64,000 nucleotides of DNA from Mycteria americana (lineage: Eukaryota; Chordata; Aves; Ciconiiformes; Ciconiidae), in assembly GCF_035582795.1 (NCBI RefSeq), contig NC_134365.1, positions 220,799,887 through 220,863,886 on the forward strand, in the 5' to 3' direction. The position numbers and the translations under genes are program-made. Below are positions 11,945 to 22,144 of the stretch, one piece after another; within the stretch, counting starts at the first letter, position 1, and every line of letters starts with the position of its first letter. The notes under the pieces are model-generated. The model was not told the origin of the DNA. It was given only the letters and a program-made list of their open reading frames with translations, and did no database searches.

Positions 11945-13620
11945 AGGTTTCTGTTCCCCATCGGGCCCTGGGGTGCTGCTGTTGGGTGGAAAGGGGAAGC
12001 GTTGCTCAACAGGGCGAGTGCAGCACCCCAGGGCCGCAGATGTGCCTGGGTGCTGGGCAGAGCAGTGGGTCCCAGCACCCTGTGGCACCCTCTGCCACTC
12101 CCTGGCACCCCGTGGCACCCCAGCAGGTAAGATGTGCTCCCAGGTCCCCCAGGACCCCTCACCCCTCTTACTGGCCACCTTGTCCCCTATGTCACGGTGG
12201 TGCTCCTGCGAGCACCCGTGGGATGGCAGATGCTCCTGTGGGTGCCCAGGGTGGGGGCTGGGATGGGTGCTGCCCCAGCCTGGGGTCCTGGGGGAGGTTT
12301 GGGGGGTCCCAGGGGGTAGGGCAGTTCACAGCCCTGGGGCACTTACTGGCTTGGAGGTGGCAGAGGTGGATGCTGTGACAGCCTGGAGCTGGGTGACAGG
12401 GGGTGCAATGGGGCACAGTGGCATGAGGGGGGGCTCGGTGGGGTGCCAGGGGGGCTCAGCGGCCTGCAGAGGGGCTCAGTGTGGTGCAGAGGGCTCAGTG
12501 GGGTGCCAGGGGGTGCCGGGGGCTCAGTGGGGTGCCAGGGAGGGTTATGCAGCAGCAGGGAGGGCAGGGGGAGAACTGATCTGCAAGCCTGGAGCACCCC
12601 CAAAAACTGGGCAGCCTTGTGTGTGTCCCCCAACACTCTCCCCAAGCCTGACCCCATGGCCGGGCTGCGCTCTGGGGCTGGTAAATCCCCAAAGACCCGC
12701 AATGGGGCCACCACGGTGGTACGAGCTAACGGCGTGGCCCCTGGACTTGTGCGTCCCCCCCCAGTCCCCTCTGCCCCATGCACCTGGACGGAGCTCAGCC
12801 ACCCCCCTCCCTGCCTCAGTTTCCCTTCCCAGCCTGTGCGGGGACACTGGCCACCCCATTTCCAGGCAAGCTCGTCCCCACCAGGTGCCGGGGCTGCCGC
12901 TGGGGCGTGCGAGGGAAAGCGGGTGCAGGCCCCGCACCGCCGGCCGGGGTTGCAGACAGGTCTGCAGGCGACGGAGGAAGCAAGAGGAGGAAGGGGAAGC
13001 GGCTCTGCCTGCGCCTCTGAGCTACCGCAATCCAGGAGCACGTAGCACCCATGGGTGGCACGGCGAGGGATTCGGCCAAGCGACAGGGCTGGGGTCAGGG
13101 GTCTCTTTGTGCTGCAGGACCACGTCTTTCGCACTGGTCTCAGCCTCTAAGAAAAGCAGGTGGCCTCTTCTCCAGCTCAGAGCAGCCCAGAGGCCACGTG
13201 GACGGGCTGTCTTAGTCCACGAAACAGAAAACTTCTGGGACCAGAGCGTCGCCAGTCCCGCTTCCTGGATGAAAGTAACCACAAAACATCTGTGGGTCAT
13301 GCTGGGCTTGGTGATGGTGGCATCTCCCGAAGCTCAGGGGACGCAGCCCGCACGGGTGACTGGCCGTAGGGTTTTGGCACCCCCTGCAGAGGAGCAGGAA
13401 GTCGTGCCGGCGGCTAACGGCATGCCGTGCCGCAATTTCCGCTCCCACACTGGGACGAGGGCGGTTTGGCCTTGTGCAAACCTTTCTACGGGGTGTTAAG
13501 TGTCAGGGGAAGAGGAGCTGAGATCACGGCCACCATGGTGTCCCATGTGCCACCGCCCCACACGGTCCCGCTCTCTCCACCTTCACCTTCCTGATGGACC
13601 TCTAAATCCATCACCGTGGT
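11945..13620. other. Presumed P2RY6 intron 1 with short GGCTCAGTGGGGTGCC repeats
   Basis: Units of about 30 bp (CAGTGGGGTGCCAGGGGG) are repeated at 12420-12545. The remainder is GC-rich unique sequence in which I find no exon with acceptor, donor and conserved coding content. Additional non-coding P2RY6 exons could lie here but would not be recognisable by eye. Confidence 0.35.
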
Positions 13621-13623
13621 TTA

Positions 13624-14355
13624 GAATCACAGAATGGTTTGGGTTGGAAGGGACCTTTACAGGTCATCTAGTCCAACCCCCCTGCCATGGGCAGGGACAT
13701 CTTCAACCAGATCAGGTTGCTCAGAGCCCCGTCCAACCTGACCTTGAATGTTTCCAGGGATGGGGCATCCACCACCTCTCTGGGCAACCTGGGCCAGCGT
13801 CTCACCACCCTCAGAATAAAACATTTCTTCCTTAGACCTAGACTGAATCTCCCCTCTTTTAGTTTAAAACCATCACCCCTTGGCCTATCGCTACAGGCCC
13901 TGCTAAAAAGTCTGTCCCCATCTTTCTTAGAAGCCCCCTTTAAGTACTGGAAGGCCACAACAAGGTCTCCCCACAGCCTTCTCTTCTCCAGGCTGAACAA
14001 CCCCAACTCTCCCAGCCTTTCTCCACAGCAGAGGTGCTCCAGCCCTCTGACCATCTTTGTGGCTTCCTCTGGACCCGCTCCAACAGCTCCATGTCTTTCC
14101 TGTGCTGAGGGCCCCCGAGCTGGACGCAGCACTGCAGGGGGGTCTCACCAGAGCGGAGCAGAGGGGCAGAATCCCCTCCCTCACCCTGCTGGCCACGCTG
14201 CTCTGGATGCAGCCCAGGATACGGTTGGCTTTCTGGGCTGCGAGCGCACATTGCCAGCTCATGTCCAGCTTTTCATCCTCTAGTACCCCCAAGTCCTTCT
14301 CCGCAGGGCTTCTCTCCTGTATGGATACCGGGGGTTGCCCCGACCCAGAAGGATG
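13624..14355 (-). mobile_element. CR1 LINE, 5'-truncated, minus strand
   Basis: The segment opens with ATCACAGAATGGTTTGGGTT, the reverse complement of the avian CR1 3' end. It runs through the usual CR1 sequence (GTCCAACCCCCCTGCCATGG, CCATCACCCCTTGGCCTA). It extends about 730 bases, into the region whose minus strand encodes the C-terminal part of the CR1 reverse-transcriptase ORF, broken by stops and frame changes. The 3' end is at the low coordinate. It is an old, dead copy within the presumed first intron of P2RY6, about 100 bases upstream of the coding-exon acceptor. Confidence 0.93.
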
Positions 14356-14453
14356 GGGCTATGGAGTCGCACACACTGGTCCAGGTTCATCTTGCTCGGG
14401 TGAATGTGACGCCACGTGGCCGAGTCACCAACCATCCCCTTTGTCATTCGCAG

Positions 14454-14508
14454 GCGCTGCTGAGGGGCCACACCAGCAGAGAGGACAGCAACGCGGGGGA
14501 CCACCACC
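14454..14508 (+). other. P2RY6: P2RY6 5' UTR part of the coding exon
   Basis: A splice acceptor (TTTGTCATTCGCAG, AG at 14452-14453) precedes 55 untranslated bases that end in a near-ideal Kozak context, ACCACCATGG. This supports both the exon border and the choice of start codon. Confidence 0.65.
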
Positions 14509-15501
14509 ATGGCCAACTTGACAGCCCCCATGGGGGCGGGGAGGAACTCATGCACCTTCCATGAGGAGTTCAAGCAGGTCCTGCTGCCCCTGGTCTACTC
14601 GCTGGTGTTCATGGTGGGGTTGCCCTTGAACGCCGTGGTCATCGGGCAGATCTGGGTGGCCCGTAAGGCACTCAGCCGCACCATGATCTACATGCTGAAC
14701 CTGGCCACGGCCGACCTGCTCTACGTCTGCTCCCTCCCGCTTCTCATCTACAACTACACCCAGAAGGATTATTGGCCTTTTGGGGACTTCACCTGCAAAT
14801 TCGTCCGCTTCCAGTTCTACACTAACCTTCACGGCAGCATCCTCTTCCTCACCTGCATCAGCGTCCAGCGGTACCTGGGCATCTGCCACCCGTTGGCCTC
14901 ATGGCACAAGAAGAAGGGGAAGAAGCTGACGTGGCTGGTGTGTGCTGCAGTGTGGTTCATCGTCATCGCCCAGTGCCTGCCCACCTTCGTCTTCGCTTCC
15001 ACCGGCACCCAAAGGAACCGCACTGTCTGCTACGACCTGAGCCCACCGGATCGCTCTGCTGCCTACTTCCCCTATGGCATCACCCTCACCGTCACCGGCT
15101 TCCTGCTACCCTTCGTGGCCATCCTCGCCTGCTACTGCAGCATGGCCCGGATCCTGTGCCAGAAGGACGAGCTGATCGGCTTGGCGGTGCACAAGAAGAA
15201 GGACAAAGCTGTGCGTATGATCATCATTGTGGTCATTGTCTTCTCCATCAGCTTCTTCCCCTTCCACCTCACTAAGACCATCTACCTGATCGTCCGTCCC
15301 TCACCCAGCCTGCCCTGCCCGGCTCTGCAGGCGTTTGCCATTGCCTACAAGTGCACGCGTCCCTTCGCCAGCATGAACAGCGTCCTCGACCCCATCCTCT
15401 TCTACTTCACCCAACGCAAGTTTCGCGAGAGCACCCGTTACCTCCTCGACAAGATGAGCTCCAAGTGGCGGCACGACCATTGCATTACCTATGGCTCCTA
15501 G
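14509..15501 (+). CDS. P2RY6: P2Y purinoceptor 6 (avian P2Y3-type UDP receptor)
   Basis: A complete intronless 330-residue class A GPCR. The family couples extracellular UDP to Gq/phospholipase C at the plasma membrane. Visible landmarks: an N-terminal glycosylation site (NLT at residue 3), an extracellular Cys in CTFHEEF, and seven hydrophobic segments. TM2 contains NLATADLLY. A Cys before TM3 (TCKFVRF) can pair with the ECL2 Cys in RNRTVCYDLSP. QRY replaces the usual DRY at the end of TM3, as in mammalian P2Y6. TM6 reads FPFHLTKTIYLIV, and TM7 ends DPILFYF, with Asp for Asn in the NPxxY position. The basic KKKDKAVRM segment precedes TM6, and the cytoplasmic tail is short. Length matches the family (about 328 residues). 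The ATG sits in a strong Kozak context. From memory, the sequence is nearly identical to the receptor first described as chick P2Y3, regarded as the bird orthologue of P2RY6. That identification is recognition, not a search. Confidence 0.96.
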   Translation: MANLTAPMGAGRNSCTFHEEFKQVLLPLVYSLVFMVGLPLNAVVIGQIWVARKALSRTMIYMLNLATADLLYVCSLPLLIYNYTQKDYWPFGDFTCKFVRFQFYTNLHGSILFLTCISVQRYLGICHPLASWHKKKGKKLTWLVCAAVWFIVIAQCLPTFVFASTGTQRNRTVCYDLSPPDRSAAYFPYGITLTVTGFLLPFVAILACYCSMARILCQKDELIGLAVHKKKDKAVRMIIIVVIVFSISFFPFHLTKTIYLIVRPSPSLPCPALQAFAIAYKCTRPFASMNSVLDPILFYFTQRKFRESTRYLLDKMSSKWRHDHCITYGS

Positions 15502-15797
15502 GTGAGGATGAGGGCCACCTCGGTGTCACCGGGACCAGGCATGGAGCAATCTTGTCTTTAAGCTCCACGGGGCAGAGATGGCTTCAGCTGGGGATGTGCT
15601 GGAGGACAGGAGGACAGCACCTCCCAAGCTTTCAGCACTTTCATCCCATCTCCAGCCTGCAGCGGCACAGTATTAACCCCATCGCGGCACAGATCTGGTG
15701 TCCTCTCCGGCTCGGTTGCTTGGTTTGAGCAGCTTAGCGGCATGTTTCCTTGGTGGCCAAGCCACTGATGCAATAAAAACCAGTGGTGGGACCATGG
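15502..15797 (+). other. P2RY6: P2RY6 3' UTR
   Basis: The short 3' UTR runs from the TAG stop to about 20 bases past the poly(A) signal at 15772. The cleavage position is estimated. Confidence 0.6.
15772..15777 (+). terminator. P2RY6: Poly(A) signal AATAAA of P2RY6
   Basis: A canonical AATAAA in the context GATGCAATAAAAACC, 271 bases after the stop codon. It is followed by a G/T-rich CCAGTGGTGGG element suitable as a downstream sequence element. Confidence 0.75.
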
Positions 15798-15799
15798 AG

Positions 15800-18700
15800 A
15801 ACACAGTGGGACCATGGAGGACATGGTCCCTGGCTCAGGGCGAGCTGCTGGGGGTTGATTTCTCCCCCTTCTCATTTAAAGCTTCCCTGATGGGGGCATC
15901 CGAAGGCTGGGGAGGGTTAGGCTCAGCTCATACCTGTCTGGGGAACATGGGGCTGTGTGTTTCTCCAGCTCAAGATCAGTGTCACAGACATTTTTTGGGG
16001 GTAATACTGGGACATCCCTATCCCCCAGTCCCCAGAATGGGGCCAGACCAGTAAGAGACATGGGCCCACTGGTACCACTGGAGCTGCAAAATGGTGGAAG
16101 ACCATCCCTGGCCAGACTGGGAGCTGGGAAGAGGGACATAAGGGCAAGTGGGACACACATGCTGGATTTCCCACCCAAGCGATGACTGCGGGCTGGGTTA
16201 GACACAAGCCAGCGGTGTTGTCACCTGCCTGGGGACCTTCAGCATCATCCGGGTCCAGATTCCTGCTTAGGCCAGCACCCCAAATCTGGCCCATCCCAGC
16301 ACCCTCGGCGTCCTGCTGTCACCTCCTAACCAGGATCCACCAAAATCGGAGCCGGCACAACCGGACACGATGCCAGGAGTCAGTAAACCCATGCCACCGA
16401 GCTACTCGGTGTCCTCGGCCATGTCACCTCATGTCCCACCGTTGACTTGGCCTCTCCACCACCCCCACGCTGGGTTGGGACTTGAGCTTTGCTCCCCGCA
16501 GCCTCCGGTGGGATGCTGCTTCCTCCTGGCCAGGAGGGATTTGCTTACACGGCACGGGGTGGATGTACCACTAATCGCTCTGCGAGTCTTCTTTAACATA
16601 TAGGATGTATAGAATAAACCTCCCCCACCCTTTTTCAGATGGATATGTACACATATAGACACCCACTATATATACGTACATAAAATACATCCCAGCAGAG
16701 GAAGGTTTGTAGCCCAGCACAGGCTACATGGTACAGATATTCTCCACCCCTGAACACACTATATGTATCTATACAGTGTATGTATGTATATATAGTATAC
16801 ATATATATGTGGAGGGATAACTGTTCTGCTGCATTTCTCGCAGGTTGTCTGTGCGTAATAATCACATCTAAGTTGATTTAAGCAATTTGCTTCAAATGTC
16901 TGGAGATGAGCATCCCTCCTGCACCTGGCCAAGCGTGCAACTTCATCCCGACTTGCTCCCCGCAAGCGCGCAGCATCTTCCTCGGGTACCCGGCCACCCA
17001 GGGACCTCGCCAGCATCCAGGGCTGGTGGTCCCAACGTGGCTCCTTGCTGTCATGAGGATGAGGAGGGTGCCCAGGGTGGTTGTCAGGTCTTGGATGATG
17101 CTCAAAGATCTCAGCGTCGCGGTGGGCTGGAATGGAGAGGGATCCTGTGACGGCGTTAGCTCAAGCCGCTTGGTTTTGCAGGAGCAGTGGCCATGTGCTG
17201 GTGGGGAGGACCATGCGCGTTGCCAATGGCTTTGGGTTGGAGCACCAAAAGTGATGGAGAAGGCAGAACCAGCCCCGGGGTTTCCCTTGGCCGGAGCTCA
17301 TCCATGCTGAAATCTCCTCCGATGTGTTTTTGGGGTCCCACAATGGAAGGGCAAAATGCTGGGGGCTGCGAGAGTGGTGGCTGGTGGGACAATCCCAGCC
17401 TGGTGTCCCCAACTCTTCCCAGACAAAAGGAAGGGTGACAGGGTGGGAGACGGCGGGCCACACCATCCGGACCCAGGAGAGGGCGCAAAATATTCAGATT
17501 TGGAGAAACTCAGCTGGGTCTGTGGGTGCCCACCCGGCTCCAGGGAGACACGGAGGAGCCCTGCTCCGTCACACCACCCCGTGCCTGGATAGCACCCATG
17601 GGACGAGGTGGCCGGCCAAAATTTAACCGCAATACAGCTTTGAGGGGGGAAAAAAATAAGCAGGTCCCAAAAAGGCCGGTGGTGGCTGCAGGGACAGTGT
17701 GGGCTCGGGCGGTGACATCCAGCAGTCCCAGGACACCCCAATGAGGTCCCTGATGGTGGAATCACGAATTTTGGGTGTTTTTAAGGGTAGGAGGCACATG
17801 GAGCTCACTGATTTTTGCACTTTGGGTCTGACCATGTCCTGTATGGCCTTGGGGTCCTGTCAGCAGTTCCCTTGGTACCACCAGGCCTAGAAGCCAGGGT
17901 GATGGGTGCAAAGGGGAACCTTAGAGGTGAGGTGGGTGCTTCAAAACATCTCCTTCGCTTAAAAGATGCTCAACACCAGCAGCCTGAGGACCAGCTCCTA
18001 CAGCACCGAGAGGCAATGAAACGTGCGGCCCTTCCCAAAATCCCATCCTGAACCCCAGGTGACCGCGGGGACATCATGGGGACATCGTCCTTACGGTCGG
18101 GAGACACCCAGCCCTGGGGAAACCAGGGGAGGAGGGTGGAGGGAGGGAAGGGAGAGCCGGGGAAGGAATACCTGCCGGGGCAGTGCGTCTCGCAGCATCG
18201 CCGGAGGCACTTCTTAGGTCCTGAAAAAATGCATTTACGGGGGGTGTTGGATTTTTTTTTAATCACCACCAGGTTTTTTTGTGCCCCTGGGACAGAGACA
18301 GCAATGTCCTTTACGTGGCCAGGACACTTCTCCAGCCCCATCCACGCCGCCAAGGCCCTAGCTCACCCATCAACCACCCTCCAGCCACCTTCATTTTTCA
18401 CATCCCCAGCGATAAATCCGTTGTCTTTGGGGGAAAGGGGGTTACGAGCTGCAAATAGCAAGCGGTGCTAAAAAAACCAGGAGAAAGTCTGCTCGCGGGG
18501 CGGTGCGTCACCGGAGCTTTTTGCAAGTTGGGAACAAGGTGTTCTGCTTTCCCCGAGATGAGTTGCAAAGCAGGGGCTGGCAGAAATCCACAGCAAAGGG
18601 AAGGATCGCTCGCCGGCACCCAGATTTTTGCTTCCTTATCGTGTTTTTCCCTAAAAAAAACCGAGCTGGGAGGGGATGGAGGGATGAGAATGAAGGTTGG

Positions 18701-18890
18701 GGGGGGGTGAAGGATGTGGGGGGATGAAGAAGGATGTGGGATGAAGGATGCGGGGGGGGGGGTGCAGGATGGGGGGGGGTGAAGGATGCAGGGGAATGGG
18801 GGGTGCTCCTGCTTGGCCTGGGAGCAAGAGGGCAGCTCTCCGCAATGAAAAATTAAATTAAAAAAAAAAAAAAGGGTAAAATCTCCAACC
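15800..18890. other. Intergenic region between P2RY6 and ARHGEF17
   Basis: About 3 kb without a gene I can support. It includes a TATATG/ATACAT microsatellite at 16590-16830. Just upstream of ARHGEF17, at 18690-18800, is a G-rich stretch with GGATGAAGGATGTGGGGGG-type units and long G-runs, followed by poly(A) at 18859-18873. The promoter-proximal part probably includes ARHGEF17 regulatory sequence. Confidence 0.45.
16600..16830. repeat. AT-rich TATATG/TACATA microsatellite
   Basis: Alternating ATGTATATATAG and CATATATATG motifs, most regular at 16755-16815. It lies in the P2RY6-ARHGEF17 intergenic region and has no coding content. Confidence 0.75.
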
Positions 18891-19171
18891 ATCCCCCTCT
18901 GCGGGAGGAAACTCCGCCTCCGGGGAGGAAAGTTTATTTGAATGCAACAAATAAAAAAGCAGGGGGTGAGGGAGGAGGAAAAGCCACCAAAAAAAAAAAA
19001 AAAAAGGGAGAGAGAGAGAGAAAACAAAGCGGGAGGGATGAAGCCCGCTGGCAGCCCGGAGGAGGAGCGGGGCCGGGCGGTGCCTGCGGCGGGGCCGGGG
19101 CCGGGGCCGGGGCGCGGCGGGGCCGGGGGGCGGGCGGAGGCGGCGGCGGCGGCGGGGGGGGGGGGCAGACA
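18890..19171 (+). promoter_or_regulatory. ARHGEF17: ARHGEF17 CpG-island promoter and 5' UTR
   Basis: CpG density rises abruptly from about 19020 and stays high through exon 1. The block contains several GGGGCCGGGGCCGGGGC and GGGCGG elements (19090-19160) and no TATA box, typical of a broad CpG promoter. A start site near 18950-19100 is my estimate. The purine tract AAAAGGGAGAGAGAGAGAG at 18990-19025 lies just upstream. Confidence 0.6.
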
Positions 19172-22144
19172 ATGGCGGAGGGGGGCAGCGGTCGGGGGGT
19201 AGCGGCGGGTCGGTGGCTCCTGCCCGCCTCCTCCCCGCCTTCCTCCTCCTCCTCCTCCTCCTCCTCCTTCTTCTTCCCGGGTAGGAAAGTTTCAGCGTCG
19301 ATCGCGGAGCAACAACCGGGCCGGGCTTTTGGCAGCCTGGCCCCTTCGGTACGGCAGCTTTCGCTTCGTTTTACCGAGCCGGAGCCAACGGGCCCGGTTC
19401 ATGCCGGGGCTCAGCTACCGTCCCCGGCTCCACCGCCGCCACCGCCGCCGTCGTCGTCGCCGCCGGGCCCGGGGTTAAACGCGGAGCCGCCGCGTTGGCC
19501 CAGCGTCCCGGCGATGCGGAAACTCTTCGGGGAAAGCTGCCGGCAACCTACGGGGGGAGCCGGGAATGGGAACGGGAATGGGAGCGGCAGCGGGATGGGG
19601 AACGGGAGCGGGGCTGGGAGTGGGAGCGGGAGCGGCCGGGGAGCTCCCCCGCCGCCTCCGCCCCGCAGCCGCGTCCCGCACCCGGCTCTCCGTTCTCCCC
19701 GCGGAGCTCCGCCGGAGCCCGGCCCGCATTCCTGGCATAACTCGACTCGACCGCAACCACCCTCCTCCTCCCCATCACCCCGCTCCAACGGGGAGGATGA
19801 AGCGGCGGCATCCCCTTCTCCCCGCGCTTCATCGGGCGGCGAAGGCGAAGGGCAAACCGGTGCCCACCGTCACCGCGCCGTCCGGAAGAAGAAGGAGAGC
19901 GGTGGTTGGGAGAGCCCGGCGGATGGCGGCGACGCCGAGGCCGAAGGCTGCGGGAGGGTGGTCCCCCGTCATCCGTTGCCCGTGGTGGCCCGTGTCTCCA
20001 AGGTGAACATCCTGCCCTTTGGCAGCCCCGGCGGGTCGCGGAGCAGCAGTCGTTATTCCAGCACGGAGACGCTGAAGGAAGAGGAACAGTTCGGGATCTG
20101 TTGGCCCAACCAAGGACGGACTCTCCAGGCAGGTTACGGCGTCTATCGATCACCCAGTTTCGGGACGAGCGATGGCCTGGCGTGGGGACAGCCGGCGGTC
20201 CGCGTCCGTCCCAAGCTGCCGCAGGGCACAGCCAAGGCGAAACCGGACTTTGGGAGCGAGAGCCTGCACCAGCCGGGGCTGGAAGGGGAGCGGGCCAAGC
20301 ACCGCAAGTCCTTGTCCAACCCCGACATCGCCACCGAGACCCTGACGCTCCTCAGCTTCCTCAAATCAGACCTCTCGGAACTAAAGGTGAAGAAGAAAGG
20401 GGTGAGGATTGGCCTTGACACGGACTCTGACGGCTGCTCTGGCATCACCAACCCCTCCCCGGGCAGCCGCGGCGCCGCTCAGCCCCCCAACCGCTGGGCA
20501 CCGGGCGAGCGGCCAACGCTCAAGGACCTCACGGCCACTTTGCGTCGCGCCAAGTCCTTCACCTGCTCCGAAAAATCGGGGACGCGGCGGCTTTTCCTAC
20601 AGAACACCATGAAGCAGAGTTCCTCCGAGCTCCTCCTGGCCACGGCCGACAGCCAGGACCAGGTGGCTTTGGATGGGGGACAGCGGGGGGATGAGGATGT
20701 TCTCCCCACAGTCATCCAGGACCAGTACATCCAGGAGGCGAGGCAGGTCTTTGAAAAGATCAGCAGGATGGGTTCCCAGCAGGACTACAGCTTCACGGTC
20801 AAGCAGAAGGACAGCGGAGGTGTGGAGGGTGCCGAGGTGGTGGCACTGACAGGGACGACGGACACGACCCTTCGGGGGCGGGCGGAGAGCACGCGGTGTT
20901 TGAAGGAAGTGGAGTTGGAGGAGAACCTCGCTCACAGGAAATCCGTGGAGGAGCTGTCGGGTCACGAGTCGAGCGTAACGGACGAGGGCATCGTCACAGA
21001 GCCGGAGCCCATGAGGATGCCCTTCCAAGACCTGCATGAAGCCGTGGATGCCTGGACGCTGCCCAATGCCGTGCCGGCAGCCGGTGACACCGAAACGCCA
21101 CTGCCCGCTCACCCAGCCGCAGCGGTTGAAGACCCTCCAGCTGGCAAATCCGAGACACCAAGCACCCCCGGCAGCTTGCGGCGCCGCCGTAAGTTCCCCT
21201 CGGCGGGCGCCAATGGGATGGAGGGTGGCAGTGAGGGTGGCACCGAGCCCTACCGCTCCCTAAGCGACCCCATGCCCCACCGGAGATGCTCGGTGGCGGA
21301 GGAGGCAAAGAATTTCTCTGTTGACAGCAACTTCCTGGGCTCGCTGAGTGCCAAGGCGGGCATTCCCCAACCCGCCGCCATTGCAGGCAGCGCAGGCAGC
21401 GCAGGCAGCGACCTGTCGCTCGGCAGCGATGGGCCACGGGACTACAGCAGCCTCATCCGGACCATCGTCAGCCAGCCTGGCGCCATGGCTAAGCTCATCG
21501 ATGAGAAGGGCAACGGCAAGACCATCAAGAAGAAGTCGTTGAGCGACCCCAGCCGCCGCGGTGAGCTGCCAGCTGGAGCCTTCGAAGGTCCTGGTGAGGC
21601 CATCAGTGAGCTGGAGCCCAGCATCCCACCGTCCAGCAGCGAGCCCATCCTCTCGGCACAGCCAGCAGTGCCGGGCACCGGCCGCGGCTATGGCTTTGAC
21701 CCCAAGTTGGCTGACGTGTTGTCCCCTCGCATCGCCCGGCGCAGCTCCAAGAAGCGCTCCAACCGTGAGGCTCACCAGGAAAACCAACCACCGCCGGCAC
21801 CTGCCGTCCTCGCCAAGAGCCGCCTGGCCACCAAGCACGTCCGTCACACCAGCGAGCCCGCCACCTTCGTCCCCATCACCGTCCCCGAGCCGCTTGTCCC
21901 TTCCAGCCACCACAGCCACCTCCCCGCACCGGCTGCCGGCCGCTCACCCGGCAAATCCTTCCCAACCCTCCAACCTCCTTCACTGGAGGATGTCACCAAG
22001 CGGTACATGCTGGCCCTCAACTCAGGTGACACGTCCCCCGGTCCCGGGGATGGACCCCGCTCTCCGCCCGCTGCCCCACCGCCCCGGCTGCCCCGGTGCC
22101 CGCGGCCGCCCGACGAACACGGCCCCAGGACCAAGCCGCAGGTG
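19172..22144 (+). CDS. ARHGEF17: ARHGEF17 exon 1 (residues 1-991), N-terminal disordered region
   Basis: The frame is open back to an ATG at 18938. I prefer the ATG at 19172 (MAEGGSGRG) because it lies in the CpG 5' region, has AACAATGG context, and resembles the short acidic start of the mammalian protein. Blocks recognisable from the mammalian protein: [12 protein letters not shown] (about residue 55), [146 protein letters not shown] and [17 protein letters not shown]. Repeated RSLS/KSLSDP motifs look like basophilic-kinase or 14-3-3 sites (inference). A poly-Ser tract from a TCC repeat is at about 19240-19270, and a Gly/Asn/Ser repeat ([11 protein letters not shown]) at 19560-19640. The exon ends KPQV|GTAAGT in phase 0. 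Confidence 0.93.

Noticed and set aside
11361-13499. 712-codon plus-strand open frame, with related frames on both strands at 10892-12378
   Set aside because: The frame is created by CCATG and GTGCC repeats followed by GC-rich unique sequence in which stops are rare. It has no domain, no codon bias and no splice logic.
13668-14521. Open frames on both strands upstream of P2RY6
   Set aside because: They fall within the dead CR1 copy. The minus-strand ones are broken pieces of its reverse-transcriptase ORF.
18938-19171. Upstream in-frame ATG that would add 78 residues to ARHGEF17
   Set aside because: It has a poor start context and would encode poly-Lys and poly-Gly low complexity from the 5' UTR/CpG region. 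The ATG at 19172 fits better, though transcript data could reverse this.
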